The position numbers were made by a program, and so were the translations under genes. DNA of 64,000 nucleotides from Benincasa hispida (lineage: Eukaryota > Streptophyta > Magnoliopsida > Cucurbitales > Cucurbitaceae), in contig NC_052353.1 in assembly GCF_009727055.1 (NCBI RefSeq), forward strand, positions 42,752,586 to 42,816,585. Direction: 5' to 3'. Below, piece after piece: positions 1 through 11,408 of this stretch (positions are counted from its first letter, which is position 1; every line of letters starts with the position of its first letter). Below the pieces are notes generated by a model. That model did not search any database, had not been told where the DNA came from, and was given only the letters and a program-made list of their open reading frames with translations.

Positions 1-285
1 CCATAAAGATCATTTTTAAATTCACTCAAAAAAAAAATAAATTCTCCCCCTAATTAATACAATCAAAATCATAACAAATTTATTGCATATTTTTCTTAAA
101 CTTCTCCCCCTTTGGAATCATTCAAAAATAATAATTAAGAAAAAATTTAGAAACACATAAATGTTTCCCTAAAAACATAAACCACAAATTTAGCACAAAC
201 TCCCCCTAAGAATATTAACACATGCTTTCCATATCTCCCCCTATCAAAATGTCCTAAAAGTATTTAAACAAGTAAAATTATAAAA
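1..285 (-). other. 3' noncoding tail of Copia-1 with four polypurine-tract-like motifs
   Basis: This lies downstream of a minus-strand copia RNase H. On the minus strand it carries four purine blocks of the AGGGGGA type (plus-strand TCCCCCT near 42-51, 101-111, 200-207 and 234-242). Plant copia elements usually have such a block just before the 3' LTR, where it primes plus-strand DNA synthesis. Having four is more than needed and suggests duplicated or decoy tracts. The LTR itself would lie to the left, outside the window. Confidence 0.6.
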
Positions 286-1443
286 TCAAGAGGCATCACA
301 ACGAATAATACCGAGCTCAAGCCTATTTTTGCAAAAGTTTTCTTCATTCAAAGGCTTGGTAAAAATATCCGCTAATTGATTATTAGAGCCTACAAATTCA
401 AGAGTAATATTATCATTTTGCATATGCTCTCTAATAAAGTGACGCCTAATATGCTTAGTCCTAGAATGATGTATAGGATTTTTAGTCAAATTAATAGCAC
501 TAGTATTATCACAAAATATAGGCACATTATCAAACTTTAATCCAAAATCACAAAGAGTTTGTTTCATCCAAAGAATTTGAGCACAACAACTAGCAACTGC
601 AATATATTCCGCTTCGGTAGTGGATAAGGCAACCGAATTTTGCTTTTTACTAAACCAAGAAACTAAGGAACTACCAAGAAATTGACAAGTCCCACTAGTA
701 CTCTTACGGTAGTAAACTACCCGCAAAATCCGCATCAGAATATCCTACCAAATTAAATTCAACATTTCTAGGATACCATAAGCCTAAATCAATAGTACCA
801 AGCAAATATTTAAAAATTCTTTTAACGGTATGTAAATGTGATTCCTTAGGACAAGATTGAAATCTAGCACAAAGACATACACTAAACATAATATCGGGTC
901 TACTAGCGGTTAAATAAAATAAAGAACCTATCATACCTCTATAAGTTTTTATATCCACACATTTACCTTTTTCATCCTTGTCAAGCTAGTGGATGTGCTC
1001 ATAGGAGTTTTTGCAATCTTACCTTCATTGAATTTAAACCTTTTGAGCAAATCCCTTGTGTATTTCTCTTGACTTATGAAAATACCATCCTTGAGTTGTT
1101 TGATTTGGAGTCCAAGGAAGAAGCTAAGTTCTCCCATCATACTCATCTTAAATTCACTATGCATACTCTTAGAAAATTCTTCACACAAAGATGGATTAGT
1201 AGAAACAAAAATAATATCATCCACATATATTTGTACTAAAAGCATATCATTTTCTTCAGTCTTAATAAAAAGAGTAGTATCAATTTTACCCATTTTAAAT
1301 CCATTCTCAAGCAAGAAATTACTAAGTCTATCATACCAAGCTCTTGGAGCCTTTTTCAACTTATAGACATGATTAGGAAAATCAAAACTTTCAAACCCCG
1401 GAGGTTGTTCTACATAAACTTCCTCCGTGATATAACCATTTAA
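286..1443 (-). pseudogene. Ty1/copia pol fragment: reverse transcriptase and RNase H
   Basis: Read on the minus strand, this starts inside reverse transcriptase with the motif LNGYITEEV next to the gap. It continues through YVDDIIF (the catalytic YVDD box), FLGLQI and KTPMST, then RNase H with YSDADFAG, STTEAEYIA, ILWMK, CDNTSAI and ADIFTKPL. These are the standard copia landmarks in the right order. The reading is split over three frames (949-1359, 704-958, 286-735), so two small indels have broken it. Reverse transcriptase copies the element RNA and RNase H removes the RNA strand; both would act in the cytoplasmic particle. The part upstream (gag, integrase) falls in the assembly gap. Its overlap with 7230-7601 is almost identical in sequence, so both belong to one family. 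Confidence 0.9.
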
Positions 1444-1696
1444 NNNNNNNNNNNNNNNNNNNNNNNNNNNNNNNNNNNNNNNNNNNNNNNNNNNNNNNNN
1501 NNNNNNNNNNNNNNNNNNNNNNNNNNNNNNNNNNNNNNNNNNNNNNNNNNNNNNNNNNNNNNNNNNNNNNNNNNNNNNNNNNNNNNNNNNNNNNNNNNNN
1601 NNNNNNNNNNNNNNNNNNNNNNNNNNNNNNNNNNNNNNNNNNNNNNNNNNNNNNNNNNNNNNNNNNNNNNNNNNNNNNNNNNNNNNNNNNNNNNNN
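1444..1696. other. assembly gap (253 N)
   Basis: A run of N. It separates a minus-strand Copia-1 fragment from a plus-strand copy of the same family, a place where inverted near-identical repeats could have confused assembly. Confidence 0.99.
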
Positions 1697-1805
1697 ATTA
1701 ATTATATGAAGTTGAATTTGTGAAAAATTTAATTTAATATTTGATATTAAATTAATTAGTATTATTTAAAAATTAATTTATGAAACTAATTTTATAAAAT
1801 TATAA
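1697..1805 (+). mobile_element. family A LTR fragment
   Basis: AT-rich sequence that matches the reverse complement of about 13000-13130 (the AT-rich middle of a family A LTR), including the run around taatatttgatattaaatt. It is broken on the left by the gap and on the right by the Copia-1 LTR at 1806, which appears to have inserted into it. Confidence 0.6.
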
Positions 1806-3218
1806 TGTTGGCTTTTTGGCCCTTAATTCTCAAATTAATTAATTTTAATTAATTAATTAATCAATGTTTTGATGATAACAAACTCAATTTTAATTACTGA
1901 AAATCTTAGTGTTTTAATATGTTCATAACGTAGAGCTCGGAACAACGATTCCAACACCTCTTAAATCACTCAAATCGGAGCTAAAACGAAGACGATATGA
2001 CCGAAACAAGTCTATAGAGAAAATACCGTGGTGGATGACATGGCATAACCAGACCATCTGCATGTAGACATGTGGCAACATATTGGTTGAATGGTGGATC
2101 ATTAAGAGATTAACATATGATGGACTTTTTATCTTTGGATTGATTTAAATAAAAAAAATTAAAATTTAAAAGAAATTTAAAAGGAAAATAAATTTAATAT
2201 TATTTTATGTTAATGTTTAACGGCTAGTTTTTTACACATGGTATGTTTTTTATTTTTGGATTGACTTTAAAAAGAATGAATTTAAAAAGAAAATGAATTA
2301 AAAGGAAAATGAATTTAATATTATTTTATGTTTGTGTTTAACGGCTAGTTTTTGACACATGGTATGTTTTTTTTATTTTTTGAATTAATTTTAAAAAGAA
2401 AATGAATTTCAAAAGAAAAGGAATTTAATATTATATTTTGTTTGTATCTAACGACTAGTTTAAGTTTAAAATCTCCACCATTGATTTTCTTTTCCAAAAT
2501 CCAACGGTCCAAATTAATTGTGGTTTCTAAAAGATTTTCCATCTCTATATAAACCATCTTCCTCTCCAAATTTTAAACTAACAAATTTTACATTTCATAA
2601 TCCTCCAAAACTCAAAAGTTCCATTGTTGCTCTCTCTAAGTTCTCAATTTTTTTTCTTTTCATCTTATTCTTGAGAGAGTGTTATTGTATTGTGAGGATA
2701 AACTTGTTGAGTACTTAAACTTGTAAATCCACTCTAGTGAGAGTTGTTGTGTTCTTCAAAAATTCCAACATTTGTAACGGTTTGATCCTAAACCGTGGAA
2801 AGGATTGGGTTTGCTCTTGAACCCGTAAAAGGAGCGGTGGTGTAACGATTGGGCTCTAATCTATGGAAAGAGTCGGAAAGATTTTATTCAAATTCCCAAG
2901 AGGCGCTTGGGGAGTGAAATAGGTCGAGTTTGACCGAACCACTATAAAAATTACGGTTTCTTCTTCTCTAATTCTTTCCTTTTTATTTTTACAATTAATT
3001 TAAGCAATTTATTGTATGTTTTAGTTTGTTCTTATTTATTTGCTAAAATTTGATAGAATTAAATTATCACATTTTTTGTCATCTTATTTGTTGCATAATT
3101 TGAATTTTTCTTATTATTTATAAAAAGTGTATTAATTAGTTTAATTGGATTAATTTAGAAAAAAAAAGTTTAATTAAACCCTATTCATCCCCTCTAGGGT
3201 TTCCATATCGATCCAACA
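1806..3218 (+). mobile_element. Copia-1 5' LTR
   Basis: It begins TGTTGG and ends CCAACA, the inverted terminal hexamer expected of an LTR, and is followed at once by a primer binding site. The first 500 bases match the sequence from 63488 to the window end. It contains internal near-repeats (a block with cggctagtttttgacacatggtatg recurs at about 2220, 2340 and 2450). The tract around 2540 (tctatataaacc) is a plausible TATA box for the element's own transcript. The length, 1413 bp, is long for copia but within range for this superfamily. Confidence 0.9.
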
Positions 3219-3220
3219 AT

Positions 3221-3232
3221 TGGTATCAGAGT
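3221..3232 (+). other. primer binding site, initiator tRNA-Met type
   Basis: TGGTATCAGAGT lies two bases after the 5' LTR and matches the 3' end of plant initiator methionine tRNA except at the last base. This is the usual copia primer site. It fixes the LTR end and the plus orientation of the element. Confidence 0.9.
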
Positions 3233-3284
3233 GGTTGCTCTTCTTGAAATATTTATTTCTTGATAAACTTAATTGTTTTGAGCT

Positions 3285-5230
3285 ATGACAACTTTAAGTT
3301 TTATCCCTTTTACCGATAGTCAATCTATTACAAAGCCTCATTTCTATAATGGTACTAATTATAGTTATTGGAAAAATAGAATGAGATTTTTCTTGCTTTC
3401 TATTGATTATGATTTATGGGATATTGTTGAGGAAGGTTTTAAAATTCGAACAAAAGATGTTGATGGTGTTAGCACTATAAAACCTAAGGAAGAATGGTCA
3501 ATAAATGAAAAGAAAGCATGCTCATTAAATGTCCAAAGCTATTAATTGCTTATTTTGTACTTTGAATGAAGTTGAGTATAAATAGAGTGTTTATTTACAA
3601 AACCGCTAAAGAGATATGGGATAAATTAGAAATTACTCATGAAGGAACTAGTCAAGTAAAAGAAACAAAGATTGACATGTTAGTTCATCAATATGAAATG
3701 TTTAAAATTGATGAAAATGAAGCTATTTCTGATATATTTATTAGATTTACTAATATTATCAATGCTTTAGAAGGACTTGGGAAAAAGTACTCAAATCTTG
3801 AGAAGATAAAGAAGCTATTGTGGTCTTTGCCTAAACAATGGGAGCCTAAAGTCACCGCCATTCAAGAGGCAAAAGATCGCAAATCTCTCTCCATTGATGA
3901 ACTCATGGGCTTGTTGTTGACGCATGAGATAAATATCAAGAAAAGCATGGATGATGAGAAGAAAAAGAAAGAAAAGAGTATAGCTTTAAAGACCAACTCT
4001 TTCGAAGTTGACTCCCAAGATGAAGATGACCTTAATGAAGATGATGTTGCCTATCTTTCACGTAAGTATAAGAACTTCATCAAGAGAAAGAAGCAATTCA
4101 AGAAGCATCTCTCCAACAAAAAGAGTCAAAAGGTGAAAAGAGCAAAAAGGATGAGGTAATATGCTATGAATGCAAGAAGCCATGTCATATTAGAATCAAT
4201 TGTCCTTTTCTCAAATCATCCAAGAAATCCAAGAAAAAAGCAATGAAAGCTACTTGGGATGATAGCAATGAAAGCGAAAGTGGGAGCGATAATGAAAAAG
4301 TGGCCAATTTTTGCTTCATGGCTCATAGTGACAAAGAGGATGAACAAAATGATGAGGTAACTCTAGAACCTCTTTCTTATAATGAATTGTTCGAAGCTTT
4401 TGAAAATATGCAAAATGATTTAGAAAAACTTAGTTCTAAGTATGTTGTGCTAAAAAGAAATACAATGTTTTATCTGTAAAAATAAGTCTTTACTTGAAGA
4501 AATTGCTTGCTTAAAAGAGAATGAGCATGATGCTATACATATTGATGAAATGAATATCTCTTGTGACAAGCATGCTTTTTGATTGTGATGAGAAAAATGT
4601 CTTGCTTGACAAAGTTAAATTTCTTGAGCATGATAGTTGTGAAAAATATAATTTGATTAAATTACTCAAAGAAAAAGAATTTAGTGCTTAGCAAGAACTT
4701 GATAAAGGCTAAAGAATCTATTAAAAAGTTGACAATAGGTGCTCAAAGATTAGACAAGATAATTGAAGTAGGCAAGCCTTTTGGTGATAAAAGAGGTTTA
4801 GGCTATATTGATGAATGTTCTACTCCTTCAAGTTCTAAAACTATCTTTGTTAAAGCATTTCATAATATGCCTAAGCTTAATATGCCTAAGGTTGTGTCTA
4901 AGCATGTTAAATCTAACTTTGTGCCTATATGTCATTATTGTGGTGTTGAAGCCATATTAGACCTAAGTGTTTACATTGAAATATGCTCATACTACTTCTC
5001 CAAGAAGAAATTTTTCTCAAAGGGCAAAGTTTCACAATGCTCCAAGGAATAATTTCTCCAAGAAAAGTAGAGTGTATAAATTTGTTGTAAGAGATAAATC
5101 TTTGCATAATGTTGTTTGTTTCTCATGTGGAAAGTTTGGACCTACAACTTATTCTTGTTACTTGTCTAAATCCAATACCTTAAATGTCTATGCAAAAATG
5201 AAATGGATTCCAGTTTGTCAATGCTAACCA
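3285..5230 (+). pseudogene. Copia-1 gag, broken
   Basis: The first open stretch (3285-3545) starts with ATG 66 bases after the LTR and shows the copia gag N-terminus (FYNGTNYSYWKNRMRFFL, then DYDLWDIVEEG). A second frame (3566-4159) carries the gag core with KEIWDKLEITHEGTSQVKE and LEGLGKKYSNLEK. A one-base shift near 4150 separates it from a CCHC zinc knuckle (CYECKKPCHIRINC). A second knuckle near 5118 (CFSCGKFGPTTYSC) has proline where the zinc-binding histidine should be. Gag forms the particle shell and packages RNA. At least four stops or shifts break the frame, so this copy cannot make full-length protein. Confidence 0.85.
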
Positions 5231-5289
5231 TCTAAGACCCAAACAAGTGTGGGAACCAAAGAATCAAACTTGAACATTTGTGTTTGTAG

Positions 5290-5460
5290 GTTTGTTTGAA
5301 AGCCTCTAAGAAAAACAAGTGGTACTTGGATAGTGGTTGCTCGAGGCACATGACGGGAGACCCATCCAAGTTTGTCTCTCTCTCCAAAAAGGATGGAGGT
5401 CTTGTAACTTTTGGTGACAACAAGAAAGATAAAATAATTGGTAAAGATAGTATATAGGTA
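5290..5460 (+). pseudogene. Copia-1 aspartic protease remnant
   Basis: Reading in one plus frame gives WYLDSGCSRHMTG at about 5320-5360, the copia protease active site (D-S-G), then GLVTFGDNKKDKIIGK. In intact elements this enzyme cuts the gag-pol polyprotein. The frame stops near 5455 (tatatag) before the integrase pre-domain. Confidence 0.8.
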
Positions 5461-5492
5461 ATGAATCTTCTATTTTAATTGAAAATGTACTT

Positions 5493-6610
5493 TTGGTTGA
5501 TGGTTTGAAGCATGATTTACTTAGTATTAGTCAATTGTGTGATAAAGGCTTTAGAGTTGTGTTTGATAAAAAGAATTGCATCATTGAAAATGCTAGTGAT
5601 AGAAAAGTTATATTTGTTGGAAATAGAAATGAAAATGTTTATACTATTGATTTGAATGATTGTCCTATTAATGATAAATGTTTATTCGGCTTTGCATAAT
5701 GATTCTTGGTATGGCATAGAAGACTAGGACATGCTAGCATGCACTTAATTTCAAATATTTCCAAGAATTCTTTGGTTAGAGGTCTTCCCAAATTTAAATT
5801 TGAAAAAGACAAAGTTTGTGAGCTTGTCAAATGGGTAAGCAAACTAAGTCCTCTTTCAAATCTAAAAATGTAATCTCTACAACTAGACCCCTTCAACTAT
5901 TATATATGGACTTATTTGGCCCTTCTAGAATTACTAGTTTTGGAGGGAACTTTTATGCCTTTGTGATAGTTGATGATTTTTCAAGATTTACTTGGGTTTT
6001 GATGCTAAAACATAAGGATGATGCTTTGAAAAGTTTTTCTGGTTTTGCAAAAAGAGTTCAAAATGAAAAAGGTTTTTTGATTTCTAAAATTAGGAGTGAT
6101 CATGAAGGAGAATTTGATAGCAATGCTTTTGAAACTTTCTGTGAAGAAAATGGTTTTTCTCATAATTTCTCCGCTCCAAGAACTCCTCAAACAAAACGGT
6201 GTAGTTGAAAGGAAAAATCGTACTTTGCAAGAATTTGCTAGATCAATGTTGCATGAGTATGGTTTACCTACATACTTTTGGGTGGAAGCCGTTAACACCG
6301 CTTGTTATGTTTTAAATAGAGTTTTAATTAGACCTTCTTTGGATAAAACTCCTTATGAACTTTGGCATAACAAAATTCCAAATATTGGGTATTTCAAAGT
6401 TTTTGCTTGCAAATGTTTTATTTTGAATAACAAAGAAAAACTTGGAAAATTTGATTCTAAGACGGATGTTGGTATTTTCCTTGGCTATTCCTCTACTAGT
6501 AAAACTTATAGAGTTTTCAATAAAAGAACTTTAGTAATTGAGGAATCTATGCATGTAGTATTTGATGAATCTTGCAATGTTATTTCTAATGAGCCTATGT
6601 ATAGTGATGT
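5493..6610 (+). pseudogene. Copia-1 integrase, broken
   Basis: This begins with the pre-integrase segment (LVDGLKHDLLSISQLCDKG, 5490-5700). The zinc-binding HHCC region follows (WHRRLGHAS near 5715; its second half is displaced by a frame change near 5825). The catalytic core follows from 5880: LLYMDLFGP, the first aspartate; IRSDHEGEF, the second; and after a one-base insertion near 6195, VVERKNRTLQEFARSMLHEYGLP, which holds the glutamate. The C-terminal part (KTPYELWHNKIPN, FLGYSSTSKTYRVFN) runs to 6610. Integrase inserts the cDNA into the host genome. Three frame breaks are visible. Confidence 0.9.
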
Positions 6611-6859
6611 TTAGAAGGAAATTTTGGAGATTTACTTGTTAGTGACAAAGGCAAGAAATTGTTTCAAGTAAGCAAGAGGTGAGCTTAATCGAGAAGAACG
6701 AAGTTGGTTCTTCATCCATGCCTAAAGAGTGGAGGTATGCTCCTTCCCATCCCAAAGAATTAATTCTAAAACTCGTTCCTCTCTTAATATGTTTAATATC
6801 TTGCTTTTGTTTCTCAAATTGAACCAAAAAGTTTTAAAGATGCGAAAATGATGAATTTT

Positions 6860-7601
6860 GGATTTTAGCTATGCAAGAAGAATTAAATCAATTTGAAAAG
6901 AATAAAGTTTGGGAGTTAGTCCCTAGGCCCTCTCATGCTTCTATAATTGGAACTAAATGGGTCTTTAGAAATAAAATGGAAATATCATTAGAAATAAAGC
7001 TAGACTTGTAGCTCAAGGTTATTGTCAAGAGGAAGGAATAATTATGAAGAAACTTTTGCACCCATTGCTAGATTAGAAGCTATTAGAATGTTGCTTGCTT
7101 TTGCTTCTTATAAGAATTTCATTTTGTATCAAATGAATGTGAAAAGTGTATTATTAAATGGTTATATCACGGAGGAAGTTTATGTAGAACAACCTCCGGG
7201 TTTGAAAGTTTTGATTTTCCTAATCATGTCTATAAGTTGAAAAAGGCTCCAAGAGCTTGGTATGATAGACTTAGTAATTTCTTGCTTGAGAATGGATTTA
7301 AAATGGGTAAAATTGATACTACTCTTTTTATTAAGACTGAAGAAATGATATGCTTTTAGTACAAATATATGTGGATGATATTATTTTTGTTTCTACTAAT
7401 CCATCTTTGTGTGAAGAATTTTCTAAGAGTATGCATAGTGAATTTAAGATGAGTATGATGGGAGAACTTAGCTTCTTCCTTGGACTCCAAATCAAACAAC
7501 TCAAGGATGGTATTTTCATAAGTCAAGAGAAATACACAAGGGATTTGCTCAAAAGGTTTAAATTCAATGAAGGTAAGATTGCAAAAACTCCTATGAGCAC
7601 A
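6860..7601 (+). pseudogene. Copia-1 reverse transcriptase, truncated
   Basis: The motif series is recognisable: a degenerate NKVWELVPRP and GTKWVFRNK, then YEETFAPIARLEAIRMLLAF, LNGYITEEVYVEQPPG, LKKAPRAWYDRLSNFL, YVDDIIFVSTN, FLGLQIKQLKDG and KTPMST. Frame shifts occur near 6975, 7020, 7205 and 7345. The copy stops abruptly after the KTPMST motif at about 7601, where a family A LTR fragment begins. RNase H and the 3' LTR of this copy are therefore missing. The overlap with 949-1359 is nearly identical, which implies recent amplification of this family. Confidence 0.9.
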
Positions 7602-8200
7602 TTTAAATCATATTTAAGTATAAATTCTCCTATTCTGTTTAATTCTAATTTGAATGTTTCAAATTAACTTATCAAGCTACTCTAAAGCTTATCCATTTAC
7701 AAGCTAGTAAGGGGACCTCGCGGACCTACAGATCATGGGCTCCAACGATCCGAGATTAATCGGCTAAACTCATTAGACCGGATTAACCCGCATTCGTTAA
7801 CTAATGGGTCACTCCACTATAGCCCATAGTTGAACTCCCCTCACTAGAGATATATTATGTCCACTTTATATAACCATAATCAGTAAGTCGATCCTTCACA
7901 AGTTGTTCGTAATCACAGCTAGGTCAAGATAACCGTTTTACCCCTATGAATACATCTTGTTCCTTATGTTCCCACTGACCCTCTAATGAACAATTTTGAT
8001 TCATAACACCATATGAATCAAATCCTTTCTCTATCATGAGAAGGCAGAGCCCCGATTGCAGTGCTATGTCCCCAACTATTCATCCGATCTAATCCTAAAA
8101 ATGGGAGGTTTATTGAGCAGTGTTCTTGGAGTACTCTCACCATTTGCAGATCAAAGGATAATCCTAAACAAACAGAAGTTCATGCCTAGCTCAGGATTAA
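7602..8200 (-). mobile_element. family A LTR, first part of a split copy
   Basis: Closely similar to 13220-13865, sharing many exact blocks such as cagatcatgggctccaacga and agtaagtcgatccttcaca. The left end is cut at the copia junction. The right end is interrupted at 8200 by a Ty3/gypsy insertion, and the LTR resumes at 12331. A block present in the sister copy (13655-13725) is missing around 8062. Confidence 0.85.
8196..8200. repeat. target site duplication ATTAA, left copy
   Basis: ATTAA here and again at 12331-12335 flanks the insertion 8201-12330. In the uninterrupted sister LTR (about 13862-13868) the sequence reads straight through as ggattaagatcg, so the duplication was made by the insertion. 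Confidence 0.85.
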
Positions 8201-10433
8201 TGTAATGACCCGACCCCCTAGGACTTAGGTAAGGCCGTTACTAAAATAAATGCATGCAAAGAATTTAAAACAACGCTCAGTTATTTGCAATAAATGCTAA
8301 TTAAAACATGAGAAGTTCAAAAGACATTTATGAAATACAATAGTTAAAAACAATAATAGGGTACCCATAAATCATAAAGGTTAATAAATACATATGAAAA
8401 ACAATTCTTAATAATAAGTTTCAAACACCAAAACTAAACATTAAGAGAAGCATGAAAAGAACTCTAAATCTCATGATGCGGAAGCATAAAAACTAGTCCC
8501 AGTGGCTCGATCATGAATCCCGCTGTGCCATTGCCGGTGCATCTCTATCCTTACCTGAAACATAAACATAAGAAAGAATGAGTATGAAATACTCAGTAAG
8601 TAGCCCCACCATCGAGGTCAGGCTAGGCATCTATGTCCTCCAGATACCCGCATATGGCATATAAATACATGTAACAGACAAGAGACTGCGTCCTATCCTA
8701 TTGTAGTTAAGTATGCCCACAAAACTGATGAGTCCCGAAGGAAACACAAAACTGGTGAATCCTGAAGGAAACACAAAACTGGTGAAACCCGAAGGAACCA
8801 CAAACTGGTGAATCCCGAAGAAAACACAAAACTGGTAAATCCGGAAGGAAACACAAACTGGTGAATCCCAAAGGAAACACAAAACTGGTGAATCCCGAAG
8901 GAAACACAAACTAGTGAATCCTGAAGGAAACACAAACTAGTGAATCCCGAAGGAAACACAAAACTGGTGAATCCCGAAGGATACACAAATTGGTGAATCC
9001 CGAAGGAAACACAAAACTGGTGAATCCCGAAGGAAACACAAACTGGTGAGCATCTAACTAAACAATTAGGATATTCACACAGTTTTAACGTGCTAAGATT
9101 CAACATTGTACAGTTCTAAAACATACATAAAAATCCTTGATACCATGGCTTCATCACATACACATAATTCTTAATATCATATTATACATCATCCTTGTAT
9201 AACTTACATCATAAATCTACAACATGCAAGTATGCCTCAACACCAGCAGATCAGACCACGACATATGAAAACACATACTATCACATACTAACGATCAAGT
9301 ACTTAGGTGTGTATGTAAACAAATCAGAATTTGTGCCAGAACATACTTTGATTCAGGTCATACTGTCAATCAACATGCTAACATTTACAATAACATACAC
9401 TTATCATGCTAGCATACAACTAAAGCCTGGCCCGTGGGCAGTTCCAGTGGTAAGATTACTTACCTCAATCGAAACTTTATGGATAACGAAGCTCCGACGG
9501 CCAAACTATAACGGCAACTAGAAGTAGCGGCCCTAACACTGAAAACAACTCAAACAATTTCAGTTCAACCATAACAGCAACACTTCATACCCAAGTACAA
9601 AATATTCAAAAACTTACCAAAAGGATGAAGGTCACTTCCAATTTCCCTTAACGGTGCTCCATCTAAATTCCAAGTTTCGCTAAAACTCACCTTCACATAA
9701 AAACCCAACAACAGTGAATCAAAATGACGAAACCCAACGTTAATGGTTAAGAGATCAAACCGAGCTACCACAACCTTACCTAGAACAGGTCCGACGGCGA
9801 CAAGGAAGACAGTCGATGATGGTTCTGGGTCTGGCGAAGTGTGAAGAAGCAGCAGCTGGTCGAATCTGAGCCGGTGAGCTACTGCGATTGACGAGGAGTC
9901 TCTCTCGAGCGGGGGTCTGATGAGATAGTGAAGAAAGCGCGGTGTTCGGATCTGAATGGCGGTGAAGGAGGCGCACGTCATTCGAAATGGTAGCAAGGGA
10001 GATGCGGCGGCGAAAACTGGGCAGTGAGGGAAACGACGTTCGTGGGTTTGGGAGGAAAGAAGAAGAAAAAAAATTGGGGGGTTTTACCATTTGAGGAAGA
10101 AGAAGGAGAGTTTTGGTGGGGTTTCTTTCAAAAAAAAAAAAGATAATAATAAATGTAGGATTGATGGGGGTCTTAAAATATCATAATTAAAAAGGAAAGT
10201 GTAATTATAATAATTTCTTTCCATTTCGAAAGGAAAATTAATTCCTGCCATAACCTTCACATTGAAATTCAAAATTTAATAATTTTAATTTTTCTGCCAA
10301 ACTTAAATTCCCGCATTTATACTTGAGATCCAAAATTCCAAAAATACCCTTCAACCAAGCAATTATTGAATTACCAAGGATAACGTTACTGAAATTACAT
10401 TATTATATAAAAAAAAATGTGTGGGATGTTACA
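8201..10433 (-). mobile_element. Ty3/gypsy chromovirus (Tekay/Del-like) 3' LTR
   Basis: On the minus strand this begins TGTAACATCCC and ends GGTCATTACA, so it has the TG...CA ends of an LTR. A purine tract and then the integrase/chromodomain coding end lie directly to its right, which makes it the 3' LTR of a minus-strand element. Length is 2233 bp. It carries a minisatellite at 8725-9048. A GC-richer block at 9780-10030 with open frames on the minus strand probably represents the transcribed leader, not a gene. Confidence 0.8.
8725..9048. repeat. minisatellite, about 12 copies of a 25-27 bp unit
   Basis: Units of the form ggtgaatcccgaaggaaaca plus a short tail, alternating between 27 and 25 bp according to one or two extra A bases. 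About 12 copies are visible. Translation gives a repetitive peptide in every minus frame (FPSGFTSFV-like), which is an artefact of the repeat. Confidence 0.95.
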
Positions 10434-10527
10434 TTCTTCCCTCCTCAAAGAGCTTTCATCCTCGAAAGTTAAAACACTCCGAGTGTTACATTCTTCCCTC
10501 CTCAAGGAACTTTCGCCCTCGAAAGTT
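10434..10527 (-). other. duplicated polypurine tract and 3' untranslated segment
   Basis: The plus strand reads ttcttccctcctc at 10434-10446 just after the LTR end tgttaca. The same tgttacattcttccctcctc block followed by a ctttcnccctcgaaagtt segment recurs from 10484. On the minus strand both are GA-rich tracts before TGTAACA. The tandem duplication gives the element two possible start sites for plus-strand synthesis. Confidence 0.7.
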
Positions 10528-11395
10528 CATTCTTCAAAAAGTTCTGGGTATTGAGCTTTCATCTCATCCTCTCGCTCCCAGGTGGCTTCCCTGAACTGGT
10601 GGTTCTGCCACAAAACTTTCACAAAAGTAATTTCCCGACAACGCAATGTCTTTACCTCTCTGGTGAGGATCTCTATGGGCTTCTCCTCGTAGCTCAAGTT
10701 GTCATTCAACTGTAAGGGCTCGTAATCAACTACATGGGACGGGTCTGTCACATACTTCCTTAGCATCGAAACATGGAAGACATTATGAACTAAAGACAAT
10801 GCTGGGGGCAATGTCAAACGGTAAACTACGGGGCCAATTTACTCCAAGACCTCGAAAGGTCCGATAAATCTCGGACTCAACTTTCCTTTCCTACCAAACC
10901 TCAGAATACCTTTCATGGGTGCCACTTTTAAGAACACTTTCACCCCTGTCTCAAATTCCAGGTTCTTACGTCTTACATCGACGTAGCTCTTCTGTCTGCT
11001 CTGGGCTGTTTGCATACGAGCCCTGATCTTTTGTATTGCCTCATTCGTGGTCTGTACTAATTCAGGTCCTAACAACATCCTCTCTCTTACCTCATCCCAA
11101 CACACTAGAGACCTGCAACTCTTTCCATATAGGGCCTCAAAGGGTGACATCCCAATAGTGGACTGATAACTGTTATTATATGCGAATTCTATTAAATGCA
11201 GGTGAGAGTCCCAACTCCCTAAAAACTCTAGTGCACAAGCGCACAACATATATTCCAATATTTGGTTTAGACGTTCTATTTGACCATCAGTCTATGGGTG
11301 AAAAATTGTACCAAAATCCAATCGAATGCTAATTGGAGACTCTTCGTAAAAACTAGATGCAAAACGAGGGTCATCGTTTGACATAGCTAAAATTA
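10527..11395 (-). pseudogene. Ty3/gypsy integrase C-terminal half with chromodomain
   Basis: On the minus strand, the integrase core remnant reads SNDDPRFASSF (11380-11345; the family has SDRDPRF), then a stop in place of glutamine in the FHPQTDGQ motif at about 11295. EFAYNNSYQSTIGMSPFEALYG follows (11170-11130), then LSPRFIGPFEVLE. After a stop and frame change, 10817-10527 gives FHVSMLRKYVTDPSHV and a chromodomain-like tail (YEEKPIEILTREVKTLR, VLWQNHQFREATWEREDEM). In chromoviruses this tail directs integration towards particular chromatin. The rest of pol is gone, so the element is a deletion derivative. Confidence 0.88.
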
Positions 11396-11408
11396 GTATA
11401 AAAAGTGG

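Noticed and set aside
8631..9106. Three overlapping open frames with FPSGFTSFV repeats
   Set aside because: They are the translation of the minisatellite in a gypsy LTR; all frames stay open because of the unit sequence.
9565..10090. Open frames of 104-143 residues in the gypsy LTR
   Set aside because: No domain is recognisable, and the composition follows the GC-richer leader part of the LTR.
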